Shown here piece by piece: positions 27,849-39,195 of a stretch of DNA of 64,000 nucleotides; positions within the stretch are counted from its first letter, which is position 1; the number at the start of each line of letters is the position of its first letter. The DNA lies in NCBI RefSeq assembly GCF_029688735.1, contig NZ_JARULD010000002.1, positions 558,001 through 622,000 of the forward strand, written 5' to 3'. The position numbers and the translations under genes are program-made. Below the pieces are notes generated by a model, which worked only from the letters and a program-made list of their open reading frames with translations, was not told the DNA's origin and made no database searches. This DNA comes from Qipengyuania flavescens. GTDB lineage: Bacteria; Pseudomonadota; Alphaproteobacteria; Sphingomonadales; Sphingomonadaceae.

Positions 27849-28658
27849 ATGACCATGCATTCGCGTTCCCCAAGCAAGCTCATCCTCGCCGGTTTCGTGG
27901 CCGGAGCCAGTGTTCTCACCGCAGGCTGCGCCGGGCGCGGTGGCGGGGACGACCTGAAGAACACCGCCTATGTCGCGCGCGATGTGGAGACGCTGTATCG
28001 GGAGGCGAAGAGCCGGCTGGACGCGGGCAATGCGACGCTTGCCGCAGCCCTGTTCGACGAGGTCGAACGCCAGCACCCCTATTCGCCCTGGGCGCGCCGC
28101 GCGCAGCTGATGAGCGCGTTCAGCTATTACGTCGCACAGGAATACAACCCGGCGATCCAGTCGGCCCAGCGGTTCCTTTCGATCCACCCGGGCAACAAGG
28201 ACGCGCCTTACGCCTATTATTTGATCGCGCTCAGCTATTACGAGCAGATCAGCGATGTGCAGCGCGACCAGAAGATCACCGAACAGGCGCTGACCGCGCT
28301 GCAAGAAGTGAATCGTCGTTTCCCGACCACACAATACGCCGCCGATGCGCGGCTCAAGATCGACCTGGTGCAGGATCACCTTGCCGGCAAGGAGATGGAG
28401 ATCGGGCGGCACTACGAACGGTCCGGCCAGTGGATCGCCGCGCAGATCCGCTTCCAGAACGTGGTCGAGAATTTCCAGACCACCAGCCACACGCCCGAAG
28501 CGCTTTATCGCCTGACTGAGACCAGCCTGGCACTCGGCATTCCGAGCGAGGCGCAGAAGTATGCTGCCGTGCTGGGGGCGAACTATCCGGGCAACGAATG
28601 GTACGAGAAGGCTTTCGCGCTGATGCAGCGGCACGCGCCGGGCGCCACCGCCAGCTGA
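27849..28658 (+). CDS. bamD: Outer membrane assembly lipoprotein BamD
   Basis: BamD is the essential TPR lipoprotein of the BAM complex that inserts beta-barrel proteins into the outer membrane. The 269-residue protein has a lipoprotein signal with lipobox LTAGC (Cys27), then TPR-like helices: LYREAKSRLDAGNATLAA, FDEVERQHPYSPWARRAQLM and YYVAQEYNPAIQSAQRFL, a typical BamD series, followed by DVQRDQKITEQAL. It stands alone between proB and a CapA-like gene. The start at 27849 is uncertain by two codons, since a second ATG follows at 27855; neither has a ribosome-binding site. Confidence 0.95.
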   Translation: MTMHSRSPSKLILAGFVAGASVLTAGCAGRGGGDDLKNTAYVARDVETLYREAKSRLDAGNATLAAALFDEVERQHPYSPWARRAQLMSAFSYYVAQEYNPAIQSAQRFLSIHPGNKDAPYAYYLIALSYYEQISDVQRDQKITEQALTALQEVNRRFPTTQYAADARLKIDLVQDHLAGKEMEIGRHYERSGQWIAAQIRFQNVVENFQTTSHTPEALYRLTETSLALGIPSEAQKYAAVLGANYPGNEWYEKAFALMQRHAPGATAS

Positions 28659-28714
28659 GCTTTTCCAGGCTCGATTAACGCTATTTTTCCCGCTGCGTCG
28701 GTAGGTGCGGCGGC

Positions 28715-30727
28715 ATGTCTAATCGGGTCCTTTCCACTCTGGCCGTGGTCGCGGCATCGCTTTGCGCGTTCCCGCTCGCGGCCCATCCTGCCGCCGATAT
28801 GGTCGGCGGAGAGATCGCGGCACCCGGGGAGGTTCGCATCGGCGGCGTCCTCGACGGGCGACGGGACCGCATCGACTTCCGCGATGTCTCCGTCACGATA
28901 AACGGTGCCCCTGTCGGCCTTGGGGCGGACGGGCACTTTGCCGCTACTCTGCCCATCGCTCCGATCTACCGCCTCGAAATAGGCGGAGCTGGCGTCTTCA
29001 CCGCCGTACAGACTTTCGGCCACGCCGAACTGCGCGACGATGCTTGCGATTGTCTCGCCATCCCGGCCATCGAAGTGGTGGCGCGCAAGAAGGGGCGGAT
29101 CGAGCTGTTCTTCGGCGGCGACACCATGGCGGGGCGCCGCTATTTCGAGCCGTCCTTGGGCCAACGGCAACTGCTGTTCCGCGAAAGTCTCGCCGCCGAT
29201 CTCGACCGGCTGCTCGCGCCGATGCGGCCCTATATGGAGAGCGCAGACCTGACGTCCGTCAATCTCGAGACGGTATTGGCAGACGAGGCTCCCGGACCGC
29301 GCCTGCCGGGCAAGAGCATCACCTTTTTCTCCCCGCTGGAACTGGCCGCGGCGTTAAAACGCGCCGGGGTCGATTACGTCACCCTCGGCAACAATCACAT
29401 CTACGATTACGGCGAACCGGGTATCGTTTCGACCATCGCCGCGCTGGATTGCGCCGGCCTCGCCCATTCGGGTGCGGGCCATGACGAGACGCTGGCCGAT
29501 CGAGCAGCCGAGATCCAACTCGGCGGTACCTCGCTCGCCATGCTTGGCTTCGTCGGCTGGGAAGGCTCGAACGGCGCGCACCAAATAGCCACGGCCTCGA
29601 AAGGCGGTGCGGCGTTCGGCACGCGCGGGCAAGTTAGGCGCAGCGTCGAGCGCGAGCGCAAGCGCCGCAACGTGCCGGTGCTGCAATATCATGGCGGCGC
29701 AGAATATATCGACCGTCCCAGCGAAACCACCGTCGGCCGCTTGCGCGAAGCGGTGGAGCAGGGCGCGCCGCTCGCTATCGGCCATCACCCGCACCTCGTC
29801 ATGGGCGTGGAGGTCTATCGCAAGGCACTGGTCGCGCCGTCGATCGGCAACTTCCTGTTTGACCAGCAACATCCGCGCACGCATGTGACCTACGCCATCC
29901 GCGCGATCCTCGAGAAGGGGCGTTTCCTTCGCGCAGAGTTCGTACCCGTGGGCGTGGTCGACTACCGCCCGATGCCTGCGGTCGGTGCGATGCGCGAGCG
30001 CGTGCTGCGCCGCCTCTTCGGTTTCTCCGCCGAACGCGGGACGCAGCTTGCCATGAGTGGCGGGCATGCGGTCGTCTATGCCGACCAGCGTAGCGGCATG
30101 GGCGCAAGCTGCCATCGTCGGGCCGCGGACGAATTCACGCTCGCCAATTTTGCACCAGCCTGCGACAGCACGCGGTTGGGCCGTGATGTGATCGGACGGG
30201 GCGATTTCGCCATGGCGCGCGAAGGCGATGCGATGGAGCGCGCCTTCATGAGCGACGATGCGGGTCTCGAATTCGCCACCCGCGATGGCGAGGCCTACGC
30301 TGTCCTGCGCCCGGAAAAGGCGGCCTCCAGCCCGGCACTCTTCACCCACGCCTACCTGCGCGATGTGCCTGCGGGCGCGTATACTGTGCGGGCGCGGGTG
30401 AAGCTGCCGGTGGCGGTGCGGGTCGAGCTGCGCATCAAGGATCGACCACAGCCGGGCGAGCAGCCCAGCGCCCGCTGGCGCGGCGACATCCTCGAAACCC
30501 GCGATCTGCCCGCCGCCAAGGCATGGCAGGACGTAAGCTTTGAGTTCGTCAGACCCGACGAGGCGGAGGGCAATACGCGCCCCTTCCGCCCGATCCTGCG
30601 CTTCGTTTCGACGGCGCAAAGCGGTAATCTCGAACCGATCGCGATCGACGATTTCGAGGTGATCTCGTGGAGCATCAACGGCTCATCCGAAGCCGACCGC
30701 TGGCACGCCTCGCACGTCGTGCAATAA
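28715..30727 (+). CDS. CapA-like metallophosphatase-fold protein, secreted
   Basis: A 670-residue protein with an N-terminal signal peptide (STLAVVAASLCAFPLAAHPA). A beta-rich segment to about residue 120 is followed by a CapA/PgsA-type domain (about 125-430) with FFGGDTMAGRRYF, SVNLETVLAD, TLGNNHIYDYG and AIGHHPHLVMGVEVY, the metal-site motifs of this calcineurin-like branch. The C-terminal 200 residues look like a carbohydrate-binding-like beta domain (YTVRARVKLPVAVRVELRIK). The family takes part in poly-gamma-glutamate or exopolysaccharide export or turnover, but no capB/capC partner is nearby, so the substrate is unknown. Confidence 0.8.
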   Translation: MSNRVLSTLAVVAASLCAFPLAAHPAADMVGGEIAAPGEVRIGGVLDGRRDRIDFRDVSVTINGAPVGLGADGHFAATLPIAPIYRLEIGGAGVFTAVQTFGHAELRDDACDCLAIPAIEVVARKKGRIELFFGGDTMAGRRYFEPSLGQRQLLFRESLAADLDRLLAPMRPYMESADLTSVNLETVLADEAPGPRLPGKSITFFSPLELAAALKRAGVDYVTLGNNHIYDYGEPGIVSTIAALDCAGLAHSGAGHDETLADRAAEIQLGGTSLAMLGFVGWEGSNGAHQIATASKGGAAFGTRGQVRRSVERERKRRNVPVLQYHGGAEYIDRPSETTVGRLREAVEQGAPLAIGHHPHLVMGVEVYRKALVAPSIGNFLFDQQHPRTHVTYAIRAILEKGRFLRAEFVPVGVVDYRPMPAVGAMRERVLRRLFGFSAERGTQLAMSGGHAVVYADQRSGMGASCHRRAADEFTLANFAPACDSTRLGRDVIGRGDFAMAREGDAMERAFMSDDAGLEFATRDGEAYAVLRPEKAASSPALFTHAYLRDVPAGAYTVRARVKLPVAVRVELRIKDRPQPGEQPSARWRGDILETRDLPAAKAWQDVSFEFVRPDEAEGNTRPFRPILRFVSTAQSGNLEPIAIDDFEVISWSINGSSEADRWHASHVVQ

Positions 30728-30788
30728 TTCACAGCTGCGGCGCCTGTTATCGTGACGCGGCCATCGCCCTGCGCTAAGCACACCGGCG

Positions 30789-32453
30789 ATGCTGACCCGG
30801 CTCGCCATTCGCAACATCGTGCTGATCGAAGCGCTCGATCTCGATTTCGGGCGCGGGCTCGGCGTGCTTACCGGCGAAACTGGGGCAGGCAAGTCGATCC
30901 TGCTGGATTCGCTCGGCCTGGTGCTGGGCAACCGCGCCGACAGCGGGTTGGTGCGCGCGGGCGAGGACAAGGCGAGCGTCACCGCCAGTTTCGATTTCGC
31001 CGCGCTGCCCGCGCCGCTCGCCGAACTGCTCGACGATGCCGATATCGAAGTGGAGGAGGGCGAACCGCTGATCCTGCGCCGCCAGCTTAAGGCCGACGGC
31101 AAGAGCAAGGCCTTCGTCAACGACCAGAGCGTCAGCGTGGGCCTGCTGCGCGAGATGGCAGCCCATCTGGTCGAGCTGCACGGCCAGCACGACGATCGCG
31201 GCCTTGTCAATCCGCGTGGTCACCGCGCCTTGCTCGACCGCTTCGCTGGCGCCGACACCGCCCGCGTCGCGCAGGCATGGAGCAAGTGGCGCAGCGCCGA
31301 GGATGCGCTGGGCGAGGCGCGCGAGGCGGTCGAAACTGCGAAGGCGGATCAGGACCTGCTGCTGGCGCATCTCACCGAACTCACCGCACTCGAACCGCAG
31401 GCGGGCGAGGAAGCGCGCCTCGCCGAAACCCGTGCCGACATGCAGAAGGGCGAGAAGCTGTCGGGCGATCTCGAGGAGTTGCGGCATATCTGGGAAGGTT
31501 CGGACTCGCCACTTGCCTCCTTGCGCGTGGCGGCGAGGCGGCTCGACCGGATTGCGCCCGAACATCCTCTGCTGGCCGAAGCCCTCGGCGCGCTCGACCG
31601 GGCGGTGATCGAGGCAGGCGAGGCGGAAGACAAGCTGCAAGCCGCTGCCGAAGCGCTGGTCCACGATCCGCAAGCGCTCGATGCGGCGGAAACGCGGCTG
31701 TTCGAACTGCGCGCGCTCGCCCGCAAGCATCGCTGCGAGGTCGACGAGCTGCCCGAAAAAATGCGCGAATTCCGCGCCGCGCTGGACTCGATCGAGGGCG
31801 GCGAGGCCGAGCTGGATGCTCTCGAAGCCGCAGCGAAAGAGGCGGGCGCACATTATCGCGCCGATGCCGAGGCGCTGCATGCCAATCGCGTGGCGGCGGC
31901 GCTGCGGTTGGACGAGGCGGTAGCGGGCGAACTTGCGCCGCTGAAGCTAGACGCCGCGCGCTTCAGGACCTCGGTGACGGAGCTTCCGGAAGAGCGTTGG
32001 GGCGCGCACGGGCTGGATGCGGTCGAATTCCTGATCTCGACCAATCCCGGCGCAGATTTCGCTCCGCTTGCCAAGATCGCGAGCGGCGGCGAACTGTCGC
32101 GTTTCATCCTCGCACTGAAGGTCGCGCTAGCGGAAAAGGGCGGCGCGGCCACGATCATTTTCGACGAGATCGACCGCGGCGTCGGTGGCGCGGTGGCCAG
32201 CGCCATTGGCGAGAGACTGGCGCGGCTGGCTTCCGATGGCCAATTGCTCGCCGTGACCCACAGCCCGCAAGTCGCCGCGCGCGGGCGCACGCACTACATG
32301 ATCGCCAAAAGCTCCGACGGTACGGTCACCCGCACCAGCGTGGCCCTGCTCGACGAGGCCGGGCGGCAGGAAGAAATCGCCCGCATGCTGAGCGGCGCAG
32401 AGGTCACGCCCGAGGCGCGCGCGCAGGCGGATCGGCTGCTGGAGGGGGTTTAG
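30789..32453 (+). CDS. recN: DNA repair protein RecN
   Basis: RecN is an SMC-like ATPase that helps repair double-strand breaks. The 554-residue protein begins MLTRLAIRNIVLIEALDLDF, has the Walker A GETGAGKSILLDSL, a long coiled-coil middle (about 160-400), and the C-terminal signature GGELSRFILALK with Walker B AATIIFDEIDRGVGG and the His switch AVTHSPQVAARG. The length is normal for the family. It is followed after 5 bp by the convergent DUF2165 gene. No SOS box was identified upstream. Confidence 0.96.
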   Translation: MLTRLAIRNIVLIEALDLDFGRGLGVLTGETGAGKSILLDSLGLVLGNRADSGLVRAGEDKASVTASFDFAALPAPLAELLDDADIEVEEGEPLILRRQLKADGKSKAFVNDQSVSVGLLREMAAHLVELHGQHDDRGLVNPRGHRALLDRFAGADTARVAQAWSKWRSAEDALGEAREAVETAKADQDLLLAHLTELTALEPQAGEEARLAETRADMQKGEKLSGDLEELRHIWEGSDSPLASLRVAARRLDRIAPEHPLLAEALGALDRAVIEAGEAEDKLQAAAEALVHDPQALDAAETRLFELRALARKHRCEVDELPEKMREFRAALDSIEGGEAELDALEAAAKEAGAHYRADAEALHANRVAAALRLDEAVAGELAPLKLDAARFRTSVTELPEERWGAHGLDAVEFLISTNPGADFAPLAKIASGGELSRFILALKVALAEKGGAATIIFDEIDRGVGGAVASAIGERLARLASDGQLLAVTHSPQVAARGRTHYMIAKSSDGTVTRTSVALLDEAGRQEEIARMLSGAEVTPEARAQADRLLEGV

Positions 32454-32458
32454 TTCCT

Positions 32459-32941
32459 CTACTCCCGGTGGCCCAGATAGATCAGGACAAGCAGACCCCA
32501 GACACTGAACTTGAAAGCGTCGGCCAGCGAGCCTGCGCCCACTTCGCTCTGCCACATTTGATATCCGGCGCCGCCGATGACGCCGAAGAAGCCGAACCAT
32601 ACGATCACCGCCAGTCCTACGCCGAGCTTGGCGGTACTCTTGGCGGCCTCGAAACCGGCGGCATCTGCGCCGCGCGCTTGCCACAGCCTCCATGCGCCCA
32701 GCAGGCAGATCACGCCGGTCGCGATTTCGGCGACGAAGATTACCCAAGCGAGCGTTTTCACCGCTGCGCCACCGATGGCCGGCAGGATATTGTTCGAAAA
32801 TACCTCGTTATGCCCCAGCGACAGCACATAGCCGACCGCGCCATAGGCCTGGTCGATATTCATGATGTTGTGGACCACATAGAGCAGTGCCATCGCGCCG
32901 AGCGCGGCGACGAGAACAGTCTTCAGATAACGGTCGATCAT
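32459..32941 (-). CDS. DUF2165 family small integral membrane protein
   Basis: A 160-residue membrane protein with four hydrophobic segments (LVAALGAMALLYVVHNIM, LPAIGGAAVKTLAWVIFVAE, LGVGLAVIVWFGFFGVIGGA, FSVWGLLVLIYLG). This arrangement with an invariant-looking GGAGYQMWQS matches the DUF2165 family. The start is the ATG at 32941 with GGGGGAAAGTG in front of it. It is divergent from ligA and convergent with recN. The function of the family is not known. Confidence 0.85.
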   Translation of the reverse strand: MIDRYLKTVLVAALGAMALLYVVHNIMNIDQAYGAVGYVLSLGHNEVFSNNILPAIGGAAVKTLAWVIFVAEIATGVICLLGAWRLWQARGADAAGFEAAKSTAKLGVGLAVIVWFGFFGVIGGAGYQMWQSEVGAGSLADAFKFSVWGLLVLIYLGHRE

Positions 32942-32961
32942 CACTTTCCCCCAACTGGTGA

Positions 32962-35100
<2,139 letters not shown>

Positions 35101-35129
35101 GGATGATCTTTATCGAGAAATTCTCGCTT

Positions 35130-35147
35130 CCCACCCAATTGGGTGGG
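35130..35147. repeat. Perfect inverted repeat downstream of ligA
   Basis: cccaccc and gggtggg flank an aatt loop, giving a 7-bp stem 30 bases after the ligA stop. A second small dyad (cgagaa/ttctcg) lies just upstream. No T tract follows directly. Confidence 0.6.
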
Positions 35148-35168
35148 GACCTCAGTCCTATTACTGGT

Positions 35169-35198
35169 AAAGCCCCGGGTGCGACCCGAAGGGCTTTT
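35169..35198 (+). terminator. Terminator-like hairpin after ligA
   Basis: aaagccc (35169-35175) pairs with gggcttt (35191-35197), and inside it gggt pairs with accc around gcg. A short T run ends the stem. The loop sequence ggtgcgaccc (35178-35187) is also the exact complement of the 10 bases right before the CinA-like gene's start codon. Confidence 0.55.
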
Positions 35199-35216
35199 CG
35201 AAGCCTTTTCTCCTTG

Positions 35217-35249
35217 CGGGAGGTGAGCTTGCTTGCCTCCCGTATTTTT
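35217..35249 (+). terminator. Intrinsic terminator 14 bases before the cinA-like start
   Basis: cgggagg (35217-35223) pairs with cctcccg (35236-35242) and is followed by tattttt. It is a good intrinsic terminator, but it ends only 14 bases before the ATG at 35264. It could end a short RNA from the ligA side or act as an attenuator for the downstream gene. Confidence 0.6.
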
Positions 35250-35263
35250 CATGGGGTCGCACC

Positions 35264-35755
35264 ATGCTGACCCAAATGCATCCCGTTTCGCTCCGCGTCG
35301 CAGAACTCCTTCGGGCGCGGGACCAGAAGATTGCCGTAGTCGACGGCGCGACGGGCGGGCTGATCGCCGCGTCACTGCTGACCGTGCCGGGGGCGCTCGA
35401 CTTCTTCGTCGGGGGCGGGGTGGTCTACTCCTTCCGCGCCCGCGACGTGCTGTTCGCCCTGCCGCGCGATGCCTATGCCGGGATGCGCGGGGCGAGCGAG
35501 GACTACGCGTTGCTGCAGGCGCGCGCCATCCGCGACAATTTCGGCGCCGAGTGGGGAATCGCCGAAAGCGGCTCGGTCGGCGGCTCGAGCCACCCGAGCG
35601 GCGCGCCCGCCGGCCGCAGCGTAACGGCAATCGTGGGCCCGGACGGCTTCGAGCATGTCGCGGTGACCGAGACCGGCAGTGACGACCGCATCGCCAATAT
35701 GGAAGCCTTCACCCGCGCCGCGCTGGCTGCGCTGGAGGATGCGCTCAGCCGCTGA
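35264..35755 (+). CDS. CinA C-terminal-domain protein (PncC-like nicotinamide-nucleotide amidase)
   Basis: A 163-residue stand-alone CinA C-terminal domain. The family includes PncC, which deamidates NMN in the pyridine nucleotide cycle. Seen are ELLRARDQKIAVVDGATGGLIAASLLTVPG-like features, where typical members have ESCTGG (here DGATGG), and GGGVVYSF, the usual substrate-loop segment. The second position of the ESCTGG-type motif is altered, so activity is not assured. The start could be 35264 or the in-frame ATG at 35276. Its stop abuts the convergent SDR stop. The upstream leader is highly structured. Confidence 0.75.
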   Translation: MLTQMHPVSLRVAELLRARDQKIAVVDGATGGLIAASLLTVPGALDFFVGGGVVYSFRARDVLFALPRDAYAGMRGASEDYALLQARAIRDNFGAEWGIAESGSVGGSSHPSGAPAGRSVTAIVGPDGFEHVAVTETGSDDRIANMEAFTRAALAALEDALSR

Positions 35756-36427
35756 TCAGTCGTTCGGCATGATGTGAATCTCGCGCACCGCCGCCGTATC
35801 CGGCTGTGAGATGGCGAAGACCACAGCGCTGGCCACGTCCTCCGGCTGGATCTTGTCGGGCTTGGCCTCGTCGAAGAAGGGCGTGTCGACCATGCCGGGC
35901 GTGATGACCGTGCAGCGGCCGCCCCATTCGCGCATTTCCTCCGCCAGATTGCCGGCGAAGCCCTGCACGAACCACTTGGTCGCGCCGTAGATCGATCCCT
36001 TCAGGTGATCGCGCCCCGCTTTGGAGCCGGTGACCACGAAGTGCCCCTTGGTCTTGCGCAATTCGGGCAGGGCGGCATGCGCGGTGTAGAGCACGGCCAG
36101 GATATTGAGATGGATCATGTCGTGCCATTCGTCCGGATCGCCTTTTTCGACGCCCGGTGAGTCCACCCCCCTGCCGGCGTTGGCATAGACCGCGTCGAGC
36201 GCGCCGAATTTCTCGACCGTCTTGCCGATTGCATCGCGCAACTGGTCTTTGTCGGTGACGTCGCAAGGCAGGGCGAGCGCGGCGTCGCCAATGTCGCCTG
36301 CAAGGCTCTCCAGCTTGTCCTCCGAACGCGCCAGCAGGGCGACGTTCCAGCCGGCCTCGGCAGCCGCGCGGGCGGTTGCAGCGCCGATACCTGTCGATGC
36401 GCCGGTGATGAGAAGGGTCTTGGCCAT
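35756..36427 (-). CDS. SDR-family oxidoreductase
   Basis: Classical short-chain dehydrogenase of 223 residues. TGASTGIGAATARAA binds the cofactor, DVTDKDQL and ANAGRG follow, Ser occurs in VTGSKAG and the catalytic pair in YGATK. PGMVDTPFF is the usual segment after the active site. The substrate is not predictable. The ATG at 36427 gives the standard N-terminus MAKTLLITGAS; an ATG four codons upstream is possible. Confidence 0.88.
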   Translation of the reverse strand: MAKTLLITGASTGIGAATARAAAEAGWNVALLARSEDKLESLAGDIGDAALALPCDVTDKDQLRDAIGKTVEKFGALDAVYANAGRGVDSPGVEKGDPDEWHDMIHLNILAVLYTAHAALPELRKTKGHFVVTGSKAGRDHLKGSIYGATKWFVQGFAGNLAEEMREWGGRCTVITPGMVDTPFFDEAKPDKIQPEDVASAVVFAISQPDTAAVREIHIMPND

Positions 36428-36588
36428 GATGTAATCCATGTGTTTCGAAGAGATGCCTCAGGAGTGGGTGAGCGCGGGGTTGGTTCCCCACCAGGCCGAG
36501 CCTCTCTGCGGACGCGGCGATGTCGCATCTATCCTCGCTTGCGCGAAAGGAAGCTGATATTCCTCGCGAAAGGGGACCAGGGGGCATT

Positions 36589-38055
36589 ATGTTCGAGGAA
36601 ATTCGGCGCGGGCGGAAGCAGCGCAAACTCGACCGGCAGGCGGGTGAAGAGGGTAAGCGGCGCATCGCGTCGTGGATCCACGTTTATCGCGGCGATGCCG
36701 AGGCCCGCATCCCGCATGACGAGGCCAAGCTGTGCGCGGACATGGCGACGGGCTGCTATAGCTGCGTCGGCAAGTCGCACTCCTATAACGGCGTCCAGAT
36801 CGTGCCCGGCATCAATGCGATGATGATGGAGGAGGGCGGGCTCCACCGGATGGATTTCGATCCGGCGACCGGCATCGCCACTGTCGGAGCCTCGGTCACG
36901 GTCGAACAGTTCAAACGCTTCCTGATCCAGCACGACCGCCGCCTGATCAACTCGGGCAATTACATGAAACAGACGGTCGTGGGTGCGCTCGCCACAGGAA
37001 CGCATGGTTTCGGCGACCGCGGGGTGATGGCCGATGCGGTGACCGCGGTGACCTTCCTCGACGATAGCGGCCAGCGCGTACGGCTGACCCGCGCCGATTC
37101 CGACTTTGTTTATGTCGCGCTGTCGTTCGGCACCATTGCGCCGATCGTCGAGCTGGAGCTGGAGACGGCACCGGTCGAGGCATACATCTCGACAAGCCAT
37201 ATCAACCGCCTGTCCAAGCTGCGCGAATTGCAGCAAGGCACTATCGCGTCGAATTGGGTGGTTCTACCCTATTCCAACCCGGACGATCCGGTGATGATGC
37301 TGGCTACCCTGTCACCCTGCCAGACGACGCCGCGGGTGGAGAAGGTGCGGGAAGGCGGGGGTGTCTTTGCACCTGTGGCGCGGTGGATCATCAAGCGGTA
37401 CCAGAAGCTCGACCGCTTCCTGCCGGCGCTGCGCCGGCCGCTGCAACGCCTGCTCGACAAGCTCGATCTCGTACAGCGCGATCAGATCCAGACCGACCCT
37501 TACGACCTCGATTATCTGTACGATCCCAAGCCCGGCCTCGCCAGCGAGCGCGCGCCCGACATCCTGCGCGGCTGTTTCTCGACCACCTATACTGGATACA
37601 ATCTCGCGTTCTTCGTGCCGCTCGAAAAAGGCCCGGCGGTGGTCAAGTTCATCATGCGTGAGGCCGACGGCTTGCGCGATCTCGGCTTCTTCCTGAAGGG
37701 CGTCATCAGCGTACGCGAATTGCCGGGAACATCCGATCTGGTCTTCGCCGCCAATCACGACGGGCCGGTGGCAGCCATCGACCTGTTCGCCGATCCGCGC
37801 GATTATGCGTGGCTCGAACGGCTGCAGCGCATGGTGCTGCAATACGAGCCGGAAACCCGTCCGCATTTCGGCAAGAGCGCACTGATACCTGCGTTCCGGG
37901 ATTCGCTCGGCGAGAACAATCTCGACCGGCTCATGGCGATCCACCGGAAGCATTATCCCAACGGGCGATTGATGTTCAGCGAACGGGTGCGAGCATTCCT
38001 GCAGACGGGCAAGCCTCTACCGGGCGAGGCTGCGGCGGACGCGAAGCTCGCCTGA
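36589..38055 (+). CDS. FAD-binding oxidoreductase, aldonolactone-oxidase-like (VAO family)
   Basis: A 488-residue flavoprotein with an N-terminal PP-loop FAD domain: CYSCVGKSHSYNGVQIVPGI, TVGASVTVEQFKRFL, INSGNYMKQTVVGALATGTH and GFGDRG are characteristic of the L-gulonolactone/aldonolactone oxidase branch. The C-terminal part (LPYSNPDDPVMMLATL, FFVPLEKGPAVVKFIM) fits the ALO-type substrate domain, and RPHFGKS near the end is typical. The electron acceptor and substrate are unknown. The ATG at 36589 has a purine-rich AGGGGACCAGGGGG before it, so the open frame back to 36520 is not used. Confidence 0.85.
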   Translation: MFEEIRRGRKQRKLDRQAGEEGKRRIASWIHVYRGDAEARIPHDEAKLCADMATGCYSCVGKSHSYNGVQIVPGINAMMMEEGGLHRMDFDPATGIATVGASVTVEQFKRFLIQHDRRLINSGNYMKQTVVGALATGTHGFGDRGVMADAVTAVTFLDDSGQRVRLTRADSDFVYVALSFGTIAPIVELELETAPVEAYISTSHINRLSKLRELQQGTIASNWVVLPYSNPDDPVMMLATLSPCQTTPRVEKVREGGGVFAPVARWIIKRYQKLDRFLPALRRPLQRLLDKLDLVQRDQIQTDPYDLDYLYDPKPGLASERAPDILRGCFSTTYTGYNLAFFVPLEKGPAVVKFIMREADGLRDLGFFLKGVISVRELPGTSDLVFAANHDGPVAAIDLFADPRDYAWLERLQRMVLQYEPETRPHFGKSALIPAFRDSLGENNLDRLMAIHRKHYPNGRLMFSERVRAFLQTGKPLPGEAAADAKLA

Positions 38056-38097
38056 GGAATCTCGGACCTGTTTGCGTAGCGCCGCGTTGCCGACAGT

Positions 38098-39195
38098 GTG
38101 ACCAGCTATTTCCGTTTCGTTTTCCTACTCTTGCCTGTGCTTGCCCTCGCGATTTTCGTGACATGGCTGCCGCGCGCGCAGCAGGAAAAAAACGCGCCTA
38201 TCGCCGCGCAGGAAGAGAGCGAGGAGCAGCCGCGCTCCATTGCGCAGATCGAGCTCGAACTGGAACTGGAAGAGATCGCCGAACGCTTCCCGGGCGAGGT
38301 CGGGATCGCGGTCTACGATATCGCGGCGGACCGGATGGCGTCTGCCAACGGCGAGGCGATGCTGCCGCAGCAGAGCGTCAGCAAGCTATGGGTGACGATG
38401 ACTGCTCTCGCCCAGGCGGACGAGCGTGATTTGGACCTTGGCGAGCGGGTGGTGATACGGCGCGAAGACCTCACGCTGTTCCACCAGCCGATCCGCGACA
38501 TCGTGCGCACGCAGGGCATGTTCAGTTCAGACTATGCCGAGCTGATCGACCGCGCCCTGACCCGCAGCGACAACACGGCCAACGATCGCATCTTGCGCCG
38601 TGTCGGCGGGCCGGAGGAAGTCGAGGAATTCCTTGCGGATCGCGACATCGAAGGCGTCCGCTTCGGGCTCGACGAGCGGACAAAGCAGAGCGCTATCGCG
38701 GGGCTGACGTGGAACCAGTCCTACAGCTATGGCAACAGCTTCTACGAAGCGCGCGACATGGTGCCCGATGCGGTGCGCCGAAGCGCGTTCGAGAGCTATC
38801 TCGCCAATCCGATCGACGGGGCGACTGCGGAAGGCATCGCGTTAGCCCTGGGCCGCCTGGTGCGCGGTGAACTGCTGTCGTCGGTGTCGACCGAATATCT
38901 GCTTCAGATCCTGAGCGAGACGCGCAGCGGGCCGAACCGGCTGAAGGGGGGCCTGCCACCGGGATGGTCGATCGCACACAAGACCGGCACCGGCCAGTTC
39001 TTCGATGGCGAGCAGTCGGGCTACAACGATGTCGGGGTCGTCACCTCCAACGGCGGCAACCAGTATGGTGTCGCCGTGCTCATTGCCCGGACACGCGCAT
39101 CCTATGCGGCCCGCATGGGCATGATGCACGAGGTCGTCCAGGCCATCGAGACGTACGAAAACCGCGAATACGCAGCCGCGGCCAACGCCACCTAA
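38098..39195 (+). CDS. Class A beta-lactamase-like serine hydrolase
   Basis: A 365-residue membrane-anchored or exported protein with an N-terminal hydrophobic segment (FRFVFLLLPVLALAIFVTWL), then a class A beta-lactamase fold. The nucleophile box QQSVSKLW (SxxK), RSDNTANDRIL (SDN) and AHKTGTGQ (KTG) are in order, and GGPEEVEEFL and LVRGELLSSVS match the class A scaffold. The omega-loop Glu motif ExxLN expected some 36 residues after SDN is not visible, so it may acylate without efficient deacylation. The start is a GTG. Its stop overlaps the convergent DUF2459 stop (CTAA). Confidence 0.82.
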   Translation: MTSYFRFVFLLLPVLALAIFVTWLPRAQQEKNAPIAAQEESEEQPRSIAQIELELELEEIAERFPGEVGIAVYDIAADRMASANGEAMLPQQSVSKLWVTMTALAQADERDLDLGERVVIRREDLTLFHQPIRDIVRTQGMFSSDYAELIDRALTRSDNTANDRILRRVGGPEEVEEFLADRDIEGVRFGLDERTKQSAIAGLTWNQSYSYGNSFYEARDMVPDAVRRSAFESYLANPIDGATAEGIALALGRLVRGELLSSVSTEYLLQILSETRSGPNRLKGGLPPGWSIAHKTGTGQFFDGEQSGYNDVGVVTSNGGNQYGVAVLIARTRASYAARMGMMHEVVQAIETYENREYAAAANAT

